Shown one piece after another: positions 50,827-60,296 of a stretch of DNA of 64,000 nt; position 1 is the first letter of the stretch, and every line of letters begins with the position of its first letter. The notes below the pieces were generated by a model. It was given only the letters and a program-made list of their open reading frames with translations. It was not told where the DNA came from and made no database searches. Origin of the DNA: Streptomyces glomeratus (GTDB lineage: Bacteria; Actinomycetota; Actinomycetes; Streptomycetales; Streptomycetaceae); NCBI RefSeq assembly GCF_021462825.1, contig NZ_JAKEEB010000021.1, forward strand, positions 55,619 through 119,618, given 5' to 3'. The translations under genes and the position numbers were made by a program.

Positions 50827-51219
50827 ATGGCAAGCGCAATGACCCACGCCAACAGCTCAGCCACCCGCACAACCGATCTGACAAACGAACAGCCCGACGA
50901 GGGCCGCGGCGTCCTGTTCGACAAGGAGACAGCCTCCGTCGTCATCGACGTCCGGCACCTCAAGGCCGAAGTACGGCTGGTGACTTCCGCCGAGTCACCC
51001 ACCGCCCGCAGCATTCCGCTGCTGGCCGTCGGGGTGATCGCGGTCCTGGCCATGACAGCGGCCGGTTCGGTCCTGGCCTCGGCCGGTGCCCCCGCGCACA
51101 TCATCGCCGCGACAGCCGGTGGACTGTTCACCTTCTCCTTTGCCGCCGGGCTCTATGCGGTCTTCCGCGCTCCCGGACGACGACGGCGCCTGCTGCGACG
51201 GCGCCGCCCGCGTACGTGA
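50827..51219 (+). CDS. Small membrane protein, hypothetical
   Basis: 130 residues from an ATG at 50827 (a later ATG at 50839 is also possible). A polar N-terminus with a strand-like patch (GVLFDKETASVVIDVRHLKA) is followed by two membrane helices (about 67-115: IPLLAVGVIAVLAMTAAGSV, then HIIAATAGGLFTFSFAAG) and an Arg-rich C-terminus. No family known. It is preceded by the box-rich promoter region above. Confidence 0.6.
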   Translation: MASAMTHANSSATRTTDLTNEQPDEGRGVLFDKETASVVIDVRHLKAEVRLVTSAESPTARSIPLLAVGVIAVLAMTAAGSVLASAGAPAHIIAATAGGLFTFSFAAGLYAVFRAPGRRRRLLRRRRPRT

Positions 51220-51614
51220 CCCACCCCACCCGACACGCAACCCGGCACGCGCCCGGCCGGGTGCTCCAGGATGACGGACACGCGCGCAGCGATCACCTCG
51301 CTGCCCGGTCCGCGCCGACCTCGCCGGTGATCACCCCGAGGGCGCGTTCGCCGATGCACCAGGTGATCCGGGCGACGGCCTGCGCATGGGCAGAGTGCCG
51401 GTGCAGCATCGCGGGCGCCAGGTCCTTGCCGAAGCATGCGCGTGAAGCCCCAGTGCGCGGCCAGTTTGTCTATCAATGTCCGTCTATCCTCTCCAAGTAG
51501 GCGACTGCGCAGTCCCGTTCAGCGGCGGCCTTCTCGGCCCGGCAGGAGAAGCGGGCAGGCCGAGAGCCGCAGGCTCTGTGCGGCCGTGGTGGCAGCCAAG
51601 TAGCGTGTGCGCTC
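51220..51614. other. 395-base gap, no supported gene
   Basis: I see no coding frame with protein-like composition and no strong hairpin or repeat between the membrane-protein gene and 51615. Confidence 0.35.
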
Positions 51615-51944
51615 ATGAGCGACCATCCGAAGACCGGCCTGGGTGACGTGCTCGCCCACGTAGTGAACTGCGACCACGAGGGCGAAGAGCCCGACCTCAG
51701 CGGCGGTCGACGAGTCGAATACGTGGTGACCGGGATCCGCGGAGCGCTCGTCGACGCCCATGCCGTCGACGACCCGACGAACAAGTACGTGACTTCGGCC
51801 GCCGTTCTCTCGCAGAACCTCAAGACCGAGGTCGGTTCGCTGCTCGGGCGCCACTTCAGTTGCCGTGTCGTGCCCGGCAACCCCGGCACCTTCTTCGTCG
51901 ATTTCCAGGCGGCCCCAGAGCCAGGCGCCCAGGCGTCCGCGTGA
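51615..51944 (+). CDS. Hypothetical small protein
   Basis: 109 residues from an ATG at 51615; no clear ribosome binding site. Composition is protein-like (balanced charges, LSGGRRVEYVVTGIRGALVD, AAVLSQNLKTEVGSLLGRHF, NPGTFFVDF). No motif or family recognised. The opposite strand is also open over most of it, so the strand call is moderate. Confidence 0.5.
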   Translation: MSDHPKTGLGDVLAHVVNCDHEGEEPDLSGGRRVEYVVTGIRGALVDAHAVDDPTNKYVTSAAVLSQNLKTEVGSLLGRHFSCRVVPGNPGTFFVDFQAAPEPGAQASA

Positions 51945-51986
51945 CCGGCTCGTGTGACAAGCCCTCGTGGACCTGATTACCGCTGG

Positions 51987-52557
51987 TCACGAGCTTTCCT
52001 CGCTCAGGTCGATGGCCGGGGTCGGCTGGTCCTGGCCCGGCAGGAAGACCTCGTAGTTGATCCGCCGGCCGAGCTCCTTCGTGCGCTCGGTGTCGATCAG
52101 CCGCAGGTAGTCGATCCCGGTCGGAGCGGGCGGGGCCGCGGCGGGGGTCTCGGGCTTCGCTTTGGGGTGCGCGTGGCGGGTGATCTGGTACGGGATCGCC
52201 TTGCCGAACGAGCGGCCGCCGGATCGGACGTCGATGTCGGTCAGGTCGAAGGGGTCGAAGACCAGCTCAACCTGCCGCCCGACCAGCGACGCATCGACGT
52301 TGTAGGTGTTGGACTGCAGCGAGACCGTGGCGGTCTTGGCGACCTTCCGCCGCTCTGACCAGCGGAAGGCATCCCGCAGTGCGTCCGGTGTCGGCGTGGG
52401 GGACGGTGCCCCGGTGAGCCAGCGCTCCAACGGAGCCTGCCCACGACCTGATGGGCCCGTTCGGCCCGCCGTCGCTCCTCCTCATCGACCAACGCCATCC
52501 GAAGCCCTCCCAGGACGGTTGCGGACATGCCAACCGCCAGGATGGAACCGGCCCCAC
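51987..52557 (-). pseudogene. Mu-type/IS481-like DDE transposase remnant with internal deletion
   Basis: The C-terminal ~145 residues (RWSERRKVAKTATVSLQSNT, YNVDASLVGRQVELVFDPFD, LTDIDVRSGGRSFGKAIPY) match the C-terminal beta-barrel of Mu-type integrase-fold transposases. A separate short frame at 52400-52530 reads MSATVLGGLRMALVDEEERR, as at the N-terminus of such proteins. The catalytic core between them is missing. Confidence 0.68.
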
Positions 52558-52596
52558 GCTTCCGTCAGGGTGAGCTCGTGTTGATCGTCTTCGTGG

Positions 52597-52975
52597 TCAG
52601 GCCGGCGGCCAGCCCGGCGCCAGCAGCCGCCCGTGGCAGGCCGCCGAAACCAGCAACCAGGTAGGCACCCTCAACATCCCCGACCTCGCCCTGGCCGCGA
52701 AGGCGAACCCCGTCACCGCGCAGACCGCGTCGGCGACCGCTGACCCCGCCGGCGCCGGCAGCACCTGGGCAGGGTCGTCGGCCAACGCGACCATCCACGC
52801 GGTGAACACCGCCGCGGTCCGGCCCACCCGGCGGGACCAGCACCGCAGCCAGCCCCGCACCGTCGTCACCGGCCTTCCCAGCCGCTCGGCGATCCGCCGC
52901 GACCCCCAGCCCAGACCGAGCAGCTCATCAACGAGCTGCTCCACGGCGAAGGGCCAGGAATGCAACGGGCCCTTT
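52597..52975 (-). pseudogene. Helix-turn-helix companion of the transposase remnant (DUF6431-like), 5' truncated
   Basis: PFAVEQLVDELLGLGWGSRR, IAERLGRPVTTVRGWLRCWS and a hydrophobic C-terminus (TWLLVSAACHGRLLAPGWPP) resemble the small DNA-binding protein often found just upstream of this type of transposase gene. The N-terminal half appears replaced by unrelated sequence beyond about 52980. Confidence 0.5.
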
Positions 52976-53108
52976 GAAGCCCCGTCCATCTTCTTTCGTC
53001 GGTCCCCGCGGTATCCGGCAAGAGGGTTGGGCAGAATGCCGGCCATGGATGGCGCCGGAGGGCCGGGACCTGGATCACGCGTCAGCGGCTCTGCTCGGCG
53101 GTCCATAC

Positions 53109-53717
53109 CTACCCAAGATCGGGCCGGCGGGACAGACCGCCGACCCAGGGATCGCTGCAGTGTTGTGTGGTCAGGCGCACCCCAGTGGTTGCCTGAAGTA
53201 CCAAGGCGGCGCATTGCGAGGAGTTCCACTGGTCGGGTACGGCAAAGGCGTCATCGCCCGGTGCAGCGCGGAAGCCGAGGTGGCCGAGACTTCGGATGAG
53301 ATCGTCGCCGAGAGTGCCCCATGGGCGACCGGTCAAGGTGTCCAAGCCGGCCTGGACCCGGCCGGCACGGGCGACCATCGCCTCGCTCTGGTTGGGATCA
53401 CTCATGATGGAGCAGGCGATGCCGTCCGGTGCGGACAGGGCAGCAAGAACGTCGGCGTCACTGCCGATCCATCCGCGCAGGCCCTCCAACTCCAGCACCA
53501 TGGTTGTTCCGCTCGCTGGCTTGGCCAGCAGCAGGGCCGCGCGGTCACGGGAGGACGCGGCGTCTGCGAGTCGCTGGGATACCTGGCGCAGTCCATCTGG
53601 CAGCTCCGTGACTACGGGCACCCCCATGTGGTGCAGTGTCTCCTCCACCGGCAGGCTGGTCATGGTCACGCACCATGCCTCCCCGAAGGCCTCAGTGAGG
53701 TCGAAGGGGGCTTGCAT
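53109..53717 (-). CDS. Hypothetical cytosolic protein, possibly DUF6461-like
   Basis: 202 residues from an ATG at 53717 (MQAPFDLTEAFGEAWCVTMT). The WCVT-x-(SLPVEETLHHMG) start, TTMVLELEGLRGWIGSDADV and the closing LTTQHCSDPWVG have the general pattern of actinobacterial DUF6461 proteins, but the match is by eye only. No signal peptide or membrane segment. The C-terminus may be altered where it meets the transposase remnants. Confidence 0.62.
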   Translation of the reverse strand: MQAPFDLTEAFGEAWCVTMTSLPVEETLHHMGVPVVTELPDGLRQVSQRLADAASSRDRAALLLAKPASGTTMVLELEGLRGWIGSDADVLAALSAPDGIACSIMSDPNQSEAMVARAGRVQAGLDTLTGRPWGTLGDDLIRSLGHLGFRAAPGDDAFAVPDQWNSSQCAALVLQATTGVRLTTQHCSDPWVGGLSRRPDLG

Positions 53718-53765
53718 CCACGATCCTCCCAGGTGAGTGATGCCATACGGCGGTTGATGGTCCGG

Positions 53766-53802
53766 CTCTCGGGGCCCGACGGTTGCGCAGGGGCCCCGAG
53801 AG
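53766..53802 (-). terminator. Terminator of the secreted nuclease gene
   Basis: Perfect 12-bp stem: CTCTCGGGGCCC (53766-53777) with GGGCCCCGAGAG (53791-53802), 13-base loop, starting 10 bases after the minus-strand stop at 53812. Confidence 0.8.
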
Positions 53803-53811
53803 GCTGCCGGG

Positions 53812-55350
53812 CTAGCTGATGTGGACGAAGAAGCGGTCGTTGTTGGCCTCAGGGTTGGGTAGCGAGGAGTCCCAGACCAGGATCCGGTCGTCGACGTAGT
53901 AGCCCTTCAGCAAGATGCCGGCGGCCCCATTCTCCTGCCGGGGGACGGCTTTGACAGAGAAGTCCCAGTAGGGATTGCCCGCGCCTTCCAGTGTCGAGGC
54001 AAACGGGTACTCGTCGCACTGGTAGGCAGGCGGTTGGGGCCGCTCGTCAGCGGGCAGGCCGGTGTCCGCATACTCATCGCGGTACGGGCCCTTGCCGTAG
54101 CAGGCTCCGTCCTTGTGGTCGCGGTTGGCTTTGTACTGGCCCGGCTCCAGCTTCTCGGTGATCCGATGCAGGCCCGGCGCATTGGGGTGGCCGGGGTCGT
54201 ACCGGCCGGGGATGCGCTTGTCCCGCGGCTGAGGCACCCCGGGAGGCACCAACAGGGGGTAGGTCTGGTTGGGGTGGTACTGCGCGGTGTAGATGTGGAA
54301 TGCCACAGACCGGTGGTCGGATCCCGCGTCCGTCCGGTAGGTCAAGCGGGGCGTCACCTCATTGAAGACACACGCCTCTGGCAGCTTCTTGGAGCCGCGC
54401 CGGAAGTAGTTGGCGGAGTCACAGCGCATCCAGCGGGGAGTGCTCGCACCGGCGTCGACCTCCGCAGGGTTGCTCCAGTCAGGCCAGAAATCCATCTGGA
54501 ATCGGCTCAGCGTGATCTTGTCCCGGCCGAGGCCTGCGCCCTTGTGGCCGAAGACATCCCAGTTGAACCACTTGGTGTTGTGGTCCCAGGCGATGAACGG
54601 CATGCTGACCGAACTGGGGGCTGCATGGCACATGGTGAAGCTGTCCGGGCAGTTCGCCATGAGGTTCAACCGCGTATCGGGGCCAGTGGTCCATTGGTCC
54701 CATGGGAACGCCCAGTCGTACCTCATGGTGCCTGCCTTGACGCGGGAGAACACCCGAATACGGCGCGAAGTCTCATCGCCCTGGGCGAAGATCTGGTAGG
54801 TGAACGTGTTGGTGCCGCGCCAGATCTTTTGCCCCCGCACCTTCCAGTAGAAGTTCACTCGGGCGTGGCGCTCGTTGCAGTAGGTGAAGCGGTTGTGCAC
54901 CCGGCCGAAGTCGCTCGTAGCGCCGTCGGCCTTGAAGCATTCCTGCAGCAGCTTCGGGTCCGGTGTGTCACCGATGGGCGGCGGGGCCGCCTGAGGACTG
55001 ACGGCTCCCCCGTCGCTGGTCTGGTGGTACTCCATCGCGGTCTGCCGGTTCCGCCGTTCAGCGGTGGCAAAGTCCACTGCCGGCAGCTTCCTGGCCGCCG
55101 GGCTGGGGGCCACCTTGGCGGCATCGCCGTCCGGCCGCTGCCGCAACCGGCTCTCCTTCTTGGCCGCGTCAAGGCTTGAGACGGGTGTGACCACTTCCGA
55201 TGTGTCGGCACCCGTTGCGGACGTCTGCACTAATCGGCTGTCGGTTCCCGGTGCGCTCTGTGCGACAGCGGCAGGCATCGATGACAGCGCCATCGCCGCC
55301 AGCGCGCAGGCGGCGGCGAAGCCCCGTAAACGGCGCTTTCTCGCGATCAT
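53812..55350 (-). CDS. Secreted protein with NucA/NucB-type deoxyribonuclease domain
   Basis: 512 residues from an ATG at 55350 with GGGGAG upstream. A Sec signal peptide (RGFAAACALAAMALSSMPAA, cleavage near VAQSA) is followed by a ~100-residue linker, a beta-rich region (about 140-380, FTYCNERHARVNFYWKV, FMCHAAP-type Cys positions), and a C-terminal part with RDHKDGACYGKGPYRDEYAD and YQCDEYPFASTLEG. The CDEYPFAS motif near residue 446 carries the Asp-Glu pair of the NucA/NucB nuclease family; the length is far above that of NucB itself. Possible role: extracellular DNA breakdown or competition. A clear terminator follows. Confidence 0.78.
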   Translation of the reverse strand: MIARKRRLRGFAAACALAAMALSSMPAAVAQSAPGTDSRLVQTSATGADTSEVVTPVSSLDAAKKESRLRQRPDGDAAKVAPSPAARKLPAVDFATAERRNRQTAMEYHQTSDGGAVSPQAAPPPIGDTPDPKLLQECFKADGATSDFGRVHNRFTYCNERHARVNFYWKVRGQKIWRGTNTFTYQIFAQGDETSRRIRVFSRVKAGTMRYDWAFPWDQWTTGPDTRLNLMANCPDSFTMCHAAPSSVSMPFIAWDHNTKWFNWDVFGHKGAGLGRDKITLSRFQMDFWPDWSNPAEVDAGASTPRWMRCDSANYFRRGSKKLPEACVFNEVTPRLTYRTDAGSDHRSVAFHIYTAQYHPNQTYPLLVPPGVPQPRDKRIPGRYDPGHPNAPGLHRITEKLEPGQYKANRDHKDGACYGKGPYRDEYADTGLPADERPQPPAYQCDEYPFASTLEGAGNPYWDFSVKAVPRQENGAAGILLKGYYVDDRILVWDSSLPNPEANNDRFFVHIS

Positions 55351-55586
55351 GAGGTACTGCTCCCCTTCGTTGGGCCCCCGACGGACTCTGGATCCGCGCA
55401 AGGCGCTGCGCCCACTTTTCGGCTTGTAGACGTCACTCCTCGACCTGATTCGGCCTTGCCCGAATAGCGACATATCACGCGGGACCGGGCGGCACCCTTC
55501 TCGAAGCCGGGTGTCGTGGGTGACGACGGTCTCCTGTGGGTTGGAGGCCGACCCCTGTCATGACCGCCCAGCGAAGAGCCTTGCGG

Positions 55587-56031
55587 CGCGGCACGTAGAC
55601 GAACGCGCACTGCCGCTAGGCCCGTCCGCCCTGACCGACTTGGAGAAAGCGCTAACCCTGGTGCGGGGCAAGCCGTTCGGCGGCCGGCCGCTGCCCTGGG
55701 CCGAGCCCTACCAGCAGGAAATGATCACGCGGATCATCGACGTCGCGCACACCGTGGCCAGTTACGCATCCCCGCAGGCCCCCACCACGACCTCAGCGCC
55801 GCCCGCCAGGCCGTCGCGACCGGTCTCGACGTCGACCCCACGGCCGAGCTCCTCTGTCGGGATTGGATGCGTCTTGAGGCTGCGCGCGGGAACCGCTCCG
55901 GGCTCCACACCGCGATCACCCGCGTGCAACAGGTCAACCGGGACTTGGACTGCTCGCTGGAGCTGGAGACTACTCAGCTCATCAGCGAGCTCCTCAACGG
56001 CCCGGGCACGGCAGTGCGCAAGGCCTTGTAG
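55587..56031 (+). pseudogene. Broken partial copy of the LysM/BTAD gene C-terminus
   Basis: DNA and protein match 35625-36050: ERALPLGPSALTDLEKALTL, VRGKPFGGRPLPWAEP and EMITRIIDVAHTVA are nearly identical to the BTAD domain of the 32556 gene. One base is missing at about 55765-55790 (50 bases against 51 in the intact copy), so the remaining part reads in another frame (RDWMRLEAARGNRSGLHT-type sequence restored in frame 3). The upstream part of the gene is absent. This is a remnant of a second Tad-type locus or of a duplication. Confidence 0.85.
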
Positions 56032-56469
56032 CAGCTGGATACGCAGGTGCGCAGCGCGCCGCTATCGGCTGTGGGCGACGTCGCGGGCTGCGTAGGCGAA
56101 CAGGTCGCTCACGGCCGCCTCGCTGGACGCGGGCGGCCTGGTGCGCCACTCCCCAGTGTCTCCCGTACGGTCTGCGCCACCACGTGCAGCGTGCTGGGCC
56201 AGGCTGGCGTCCAGGGCGGCCACTCCCCCGTCCTGAGCACCTAGGGTGACGATGACCGGCCCGTGCATCGGGTACAGAGCCATACCTCGCCAAGCGCTCG
56301 CCGGAGCCCATACGGCGATGCTCTGCGCAAGTCCCATCCCGCGCCCGTCGCATGGATGTGCAGCAGTGAGCCTCCGCCAACTTGAAGCCGCAGGTCATAG
56401 GGCTGGTGTGACCGGCTCTGGGGGTGCTCACGCTGTTCGTCGGCGGCAGTCCGCGGAGTAGATCGTCCG
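56032..56469. other. 438-base gap with one weak possible ORF
   Basis: A 91-codon minus-strand frame (56062-56337) reads MGLAQSIAVWAPASAWRGMA and LYPMHGPVIVTLGAQDGGVA, which is protein-like, but it has no clear binding site or known family. I leave it as a possible small gene or remnant. Otherwise nothing is seen. Confidence 0.35.
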
Positions 56470-56952
56470 TCAGCGGCTGACTTCGAGGTTCGTCAGAACG
56501 AGCAGGGCGCGCAGGAGGTGGGTGGCGCGGGCGGACTCGGTGCGGAGCTTGGTGAGGATCCGCCAGTTCTTGAGGTGGGCGAAGCCGTGTTCGACCGGTG
56601 CGCGGCCGACGGCGATGACGCGGTTTGCGGTCTTCTGGCCGGGGGTGAGCTTGTGGGTGCGGTTGGCATGGAAGCCGGTGACGATCACGGGATCGAGTAC
56701 GTCGTTGTCCAGGCCGCGGAAGCCGAGGTCCGCCAGGGCCCCGAGGCCGGCGGTGCGCAGGTGGGCCAGGACGTGGTCGTGGCGGGCGGCGGTGTTGTCG
56801 TGGGTGCCGCTGGGCCGTGCTGCGGATATCCAGATCAGCCGGCCCCTCTCGTTGGTCAGGGCGAGGAAGTAGCGGTCGACGATAGTGAGCGCGGCGGGCT
56901 CCCCGCTCGCGTCGTCCTCGCCTGCCGGCTCGTCGATGGCGGCAGGCATCAT
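56470..56952 (-). pseudogene. IS5-type DDE transposase, N-terminally truncated
   Basis: LTIVDRYFLALTNERGRLIW, DHVLAHLRTAGLGALADLGF and VEHGFAHLKNWRILTKLRT match the second half of an IS5-like DDE transposase, including the middle Asp (ALADLGFRGLD) and the final Glu (PVEHGF). The N-terminal helix-turn-helix and first Asp are missing, and no inverted repeats were found. Confidence 0.75.
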
Positions 56953-57175
56953 CCGCAGAGACCACGACTCCGCAGCCTGCTATACAAAGCACGGACTTCT
57001 ATTGGGAAGAGCCCTGAATGGGGCTCGTGGTGCAGTTGAGCCGTCGCTGACAATGGCAGGCTCTCTCATGCTCGACGACAGGAAGTTACCGAACGGTGCT
57101 TCCGTGAACGTGGGAGATGCAGTCTGCTTGACCTGTTTTGTCGCACGACTCGACCTCGGAGAAGGACACGACGTC

Positions 57176-58075
57176 ATGGCAAAGAGAGCTGCTCGAACCC
57201 TGCTTGTCCTCGCCGTCTCTTGGGCTGCGTGGGCGGTCCTGTTCTTCGCTCCGATCCCCTACGTGCCAAAGACGTCATTCTTTGGCTACATCACAGCTAT
57301 CTTTGCCTTCTTCGCCATCCCGGCCATCGCGCTCAAGCAGACCAGGACGTGGCGTGATGGCGGTCAGGGACAGGCGCATCCGTCGCCAATCCCGCCCAGG
57401 CTGCTGGGCTTCAGCCGCCACGTACCCCTCTTGGACGACGGCCGCGGAGTCACTTATCGCATTACGAAGGGCGCCCGCGGCCCGCAGTTCAGTTGGTGGT
57501 TTGACCACGGAGTGCCAGCCGACGACCTGATGATCACGATCAAGGTCAAGGAGCACCTGACCCGCATCGAAACCGAGCTCGGCCTGCCGGTTACGTTTCC
57601 TTACCTAACCCCCGCCGGCAAGGAAGAGGCACGCAAGCGTGCAGAACGCGAGCAACCCACACTTGAGCAGCTTCAAGAGGCTGCGGCCAGTGGTGACGCG
57701 CTTGCGAAGCTCCGCCTGTGGGGGCGCACCGGCGAAGCAGTAACGGACGCCGACCAGCTCAAGATCGACACCTATTACCACCTTGGTTTCGATATCGGCC
57801 GGTATGTCAGAAACTTCGAAGGGCGGCAATGGGAGGGAACGCAGTTCGAGGACGACGAGGACAACAACGAGCACGGCACCTGGCACGTGTTTGATGTCGC
57901 CGAGAGCACCACGCACGAGGGGGCCCGAATCGGGAGTGACGAGATCCGGACCAGCGCAGCAGAAGGAAGTCCCAGCCTGCGGACGATCCCTGCCTCACAG
58001 GAGGAAGCAGCTAGCGTTCACAAGGCACAGCGCGCTGCTCACCTGGCGTGGGAGGCTCGTCGTCAGTCTCGGTGA
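57176..58075 (+). CDS. Membrane protein of unknown function
   Basis: 299 residues from an ATG at 57176, with GAAGGA eight bases upstream; the frame is open back to 56885 but without another site. Two membrane helices at about 5-50 (TLLVLAVSWAAWAVLFFAPI, YITAIFAFFAIPAIAL) are followed by a cytosolic domain with YRITKGARGPQFSWWF, a charged coiled-coil-like stretch (KEEARKRAEREQPTLEQLQE), an acidic QFEDDEDNNEHGTWHVFDV and a C-terminal helix. No family recognised; codon use looks normal for the host. Confidence 0.72.
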   Translation: MAKRAARTLLVLAVSWAAWAVLFFAPIPYVPKTSFFGYITAIFAFFAIPAIALKQTRTWRDGGQGQAHPSPIPPRLLGFSRHVPLLDDGRGVTYRITKGARGPQFSWWFDHGVPADDLMITIKVKEHLTRIETELGLPVTFPYLTPAGKEEARKRAEREQPTLEQLQEAAASGDALAKLRLWGRTGEAVTDADQLKIDTYYHLGFDIGRYVRNFEGRQWEGTQFEDDEDNNEHGTWHVFDVAESTTHEGARIGSDEIRTSAAEGSPSLRTIPASQEEAASVHKAQRAAHLAWEARRQSR

Positions 58076-58272
58076 CCTCCGAAAACTGCTCCGGGCAGAC
58101 CGTCCCGATGCGTCGTCGCAGGTCGGCCCCAAGTGGGGACCTGCTGCGCGCGGCCTACAAGCCGGCCGCCGACGCCGAGCCGCAGGCGCAGCTGGAGCTG
58201 CTGAGCGCGTGATCCTCTAGTCTGGGCGAGCGTAGGGCGCGGGGGCACGCTCCTACACGAAGGGCTCCTGCT

Positions 58273-59051
58273 GTGAGTGCTGCGCCCGCCCGCATCCCCG
58301 AGTCGCTACTGCCGCTCGCGGTGCCGATCGACGACCTGGCCGAGTACTACCGCAACCCGCGCACCGGCGACGTCGACGCCATCGCCGAATTGCTGCGCGT
58401 CAACGGCCAGTACAAGGCCATCGTCGTCAACCGCGGCACCCACACCGGCCGCCCCAACGAGATCCTGGCCGGTAACCACACCTGGCCGCCGCCAAGCAGC
58501 TCGGCTGGGACCAGATCGCCGCGACGTTCGTCGACGTCACCGACGAGGACGCGGCCCGCATCGTCGTCGTCGACAACCGCACCTCCGACCTCGCCGGGTA
58601 CGACAGCGAGCTGCCGGCCGACATCCTCGAGGATCTGCCCGACCTCGATGGCACCGGCTACGACCAGACCGCCCTGGACAAGCTGCTCGACCACCGGGCC
58701 CTGCCCGAGACGATCGACCTGCCCTCCGACGGTCAGGGCACCGGCGCGATGGCCAAGGTGGAGTACCTGCAGTGGGGCTACCTGCAGTGGTCCAACATGC
58801 GCGTGCAGATCACGGCGGCCGAGGCGGAAACCCTCAACCAGATCTACGAGCGGTTCACCACCGAGAACCGCTCGGACCTCGGGTTCGGCTGGCACCTGCT
58901 GCAGGAGACCCACACCGAGACCGCCGAGGCCCCGGCCGTCGCCGTCGAGCCCGCGCCCGGCAAGGACCAGTCCGCCTGCGACGTCGACGAGGACGACGAG
59001 GAAGAGGACGGCGGCGAGGGCGACGAGGACCTGGAGGACGAGGACGCATGA
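58273..59051 (+). pseudogene. Phage-type ParB-like protein, frameshifted
   Basis: Starts at a GTG (58273) with LAVPIDDLAEYYRNPRTGDV, AIAELLRVNGQYKAIVVNRG and NEILAGNHT, the ParB N-terminal pattern. One base is missing in the C run near 58482 (CACACCTGG). The other frame continues correctly with AAAKQLGWDQIAATFVDVTD, DEDAARIVVVDNRTSDLAGY and ends in a very acidic DEDDEEEDGGEGDEDLEDED tail at 59051. Such ParB-like genes occur in actinophages and prophages. An assembly error is possible. Confidence 0.8.
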
Positions 59052-59467
59052 GCACCGCCGCACCCACGACCACGTTCTACGAGGCGTACCCGCTGGCCGA
59101 CCTGCGGCCCGCCGACTACAACCCGCGCCTGCTGTCCGAGGAAGCCTTCGAGCGGCTGAAGGAGTCCATCGGGCGCCACGGCATCGTCAAGCCGGTCATC
59201 CTCAACGCCGACGGCACCCTGGTCGCTGGCCACCAGAGAACCAAGGCGATGAAGGCGCTCGGCATCACGCACACGCCGGCGGTCATGCTGGGCACGAAGG
59301 TCCGCCTGAGCGACGAGATCCAGTTCAACCTCCTGCACAACAGGGTCGAGACCGAGGCGAGCGTCGTGTACGCGCAGCCCGGCCCGATCGGCCAGTGGTC
59401 GTGGATCCCGTGGCAGACGCCGCTGCCTGCTACCGCGCCGACGGCAAGCGTGAGTACCGGGCAGTAG
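59048..59467 (+). pseudogene. Second ParB-like protein, C-terminally truncated
   Basis: The ATG overlaps the stop of the previous gene (ATGA). YPLADLRPADYNPRLLSEEA, RHGIVKPVILNADGTLVAGH and QRTKAMKALGITHTPAVM are ParB-domain motifs, followed by KVRLSDEIQFNLLHNRVETE and GPIGQWSWIPWQT. After WQT (about 59420) the sequence becomes unrelated and stops at 59467. The likely continuation is found inverted just downstream (59466-59710). Confidence 0.78.
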
Positions 59468-59710
59468 CTGGCTGCCGGGGGCCGGTCCAGTCGTACACGC
59501 CGTACTCGCCGGTGAGGGACGGGCAGGTCCACGCGAGGACGTCGAAGTGGTTCGCCGCGGCGACGACCGCGTACTTGGCGTTGAGGGCTATGCGGCCCTG
59601 GTCGTCGATGACGACACTGCCCCACGCGCCATGCCCGCCCGTCATGTAGGAGATGGCCTGCTGGAACGGCTTGTTGCGGGAGTTGGCGACGTTGATCGGT
59701 GCTGGTCAAA
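59466..59710 (-). pseudogene. Inverted fragment, apparently the middle of the ParB-like gene
   Basis: Reading the minus strand from 59710 gives INVANSRNKPFQQAISYMTG, GHGAWGSVVIDDQGRIALNA, KYAVVAAANHFDVLAWTCPS and LTGEYGVYDWTG, well-formed protein sequence with no start of its own. Its character fits the part that should follow GQWSWIPWQT in the plus-strand ParB-like gene, so this stretch appears to have been inverted. This link is by protein style, not alignment. Confidence 0.6.
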
Positions 59711-59742
59711 TGGGGTGTCCCTTAAGAAGGGGCACCCCATTT
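59708..59742. terminator. Bidirectional hairpin terminator
   Basis: AAATGGGGTGTCCCTT (59708-59723) pairs with AAGGGGCACCCCATTT (59727-59742): a 16-bp stem with one G-U pair and a 3-base loop, followed by TTTT-like sequence on the plus strand. Confidence 0.8.
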
Positions 59743-59954
59743 TCGTGGAGGCTGTCTCACCGTGAGTCGGCCTTGTCGCGTTGTGGATCAGTGCGCGTGG
59801 ACCAGGCGTGGACCAAATCATGAACCGCCATACCTGCGTTGACCTGCGGCTTAGATCCATACGAGCACGATGCAGGCAAGTGCCTGTGGAGGCGCGAGAG
59901 CAGGAGAACCGCTCCGGGTAGGAACGTTCCTTGAGTGGTCACCGGGTGCTGCCG

Positions 59955-60296
59955 TCAGGCTCCCTTGCGCTGGCTCACGCGCTCCTGTAGCTCCTGCCGC
60001 ACCTGCGTCGGCATCGGTTGCCCGAGTGCCCAGCCGATGACGTGCTCGGCGACGCTGGAGAGCTTCGTGTTTAGGTGCTGGGACACTTCTCGCAGCACGT
60101 CCCAGCCATCAGTAGGCGGCAGCCTCCACACGGCCATGAGAACGCCGAGGGCCTGATCAACCACGGCATGCGACTCCACTGCCTGCCTCAGCTGAGCATT
60201 CTCCTCTTCCAGACGCGCGAGTCTCGAGTCCAGCGCGGAGGGGTTCGTTTCCCATGCCAGATGGGGCGGAGCGTCGTGCTCACGGGGCTGAGTCAT
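59955..60296 (-). CDS. ANTAR-domain protein
   Basis: 113 residues from an ATG at 60296 (a GTG three bases upstream is possible). An N-terminal coiled coil (RLARLEEENAQLRQAVESHA) is followed by an ANTAR-like three-helix domain: VVDQALGVLMAVWRLPPTDG, WDVLREVSQHLNTKLSSVAE, HVIGWALG. ANTAR proteins bind paired hairpins in RNA and act as antiterminators; here no sensor domain is fused. Not obviously part of an operon. Confidence 0.82.
   Translation of the reverse strand: MTQPREHDAPPHLAWETNPSALDSRLARLEEENAQLRQAVESHAVVDQALGVLMAVWRLPPTDGWDVLREVSQHLNTKLSSVAEHVIGWALGQPMPTQVRQELQERVSQRKGA

Noticed and set aside
59795..59815. Tandem GCGTGGACCA as an attachment site
   Set aside because: Only two 10-base copies with no tRNA or matching site elsewhere in the window; too weak to call.
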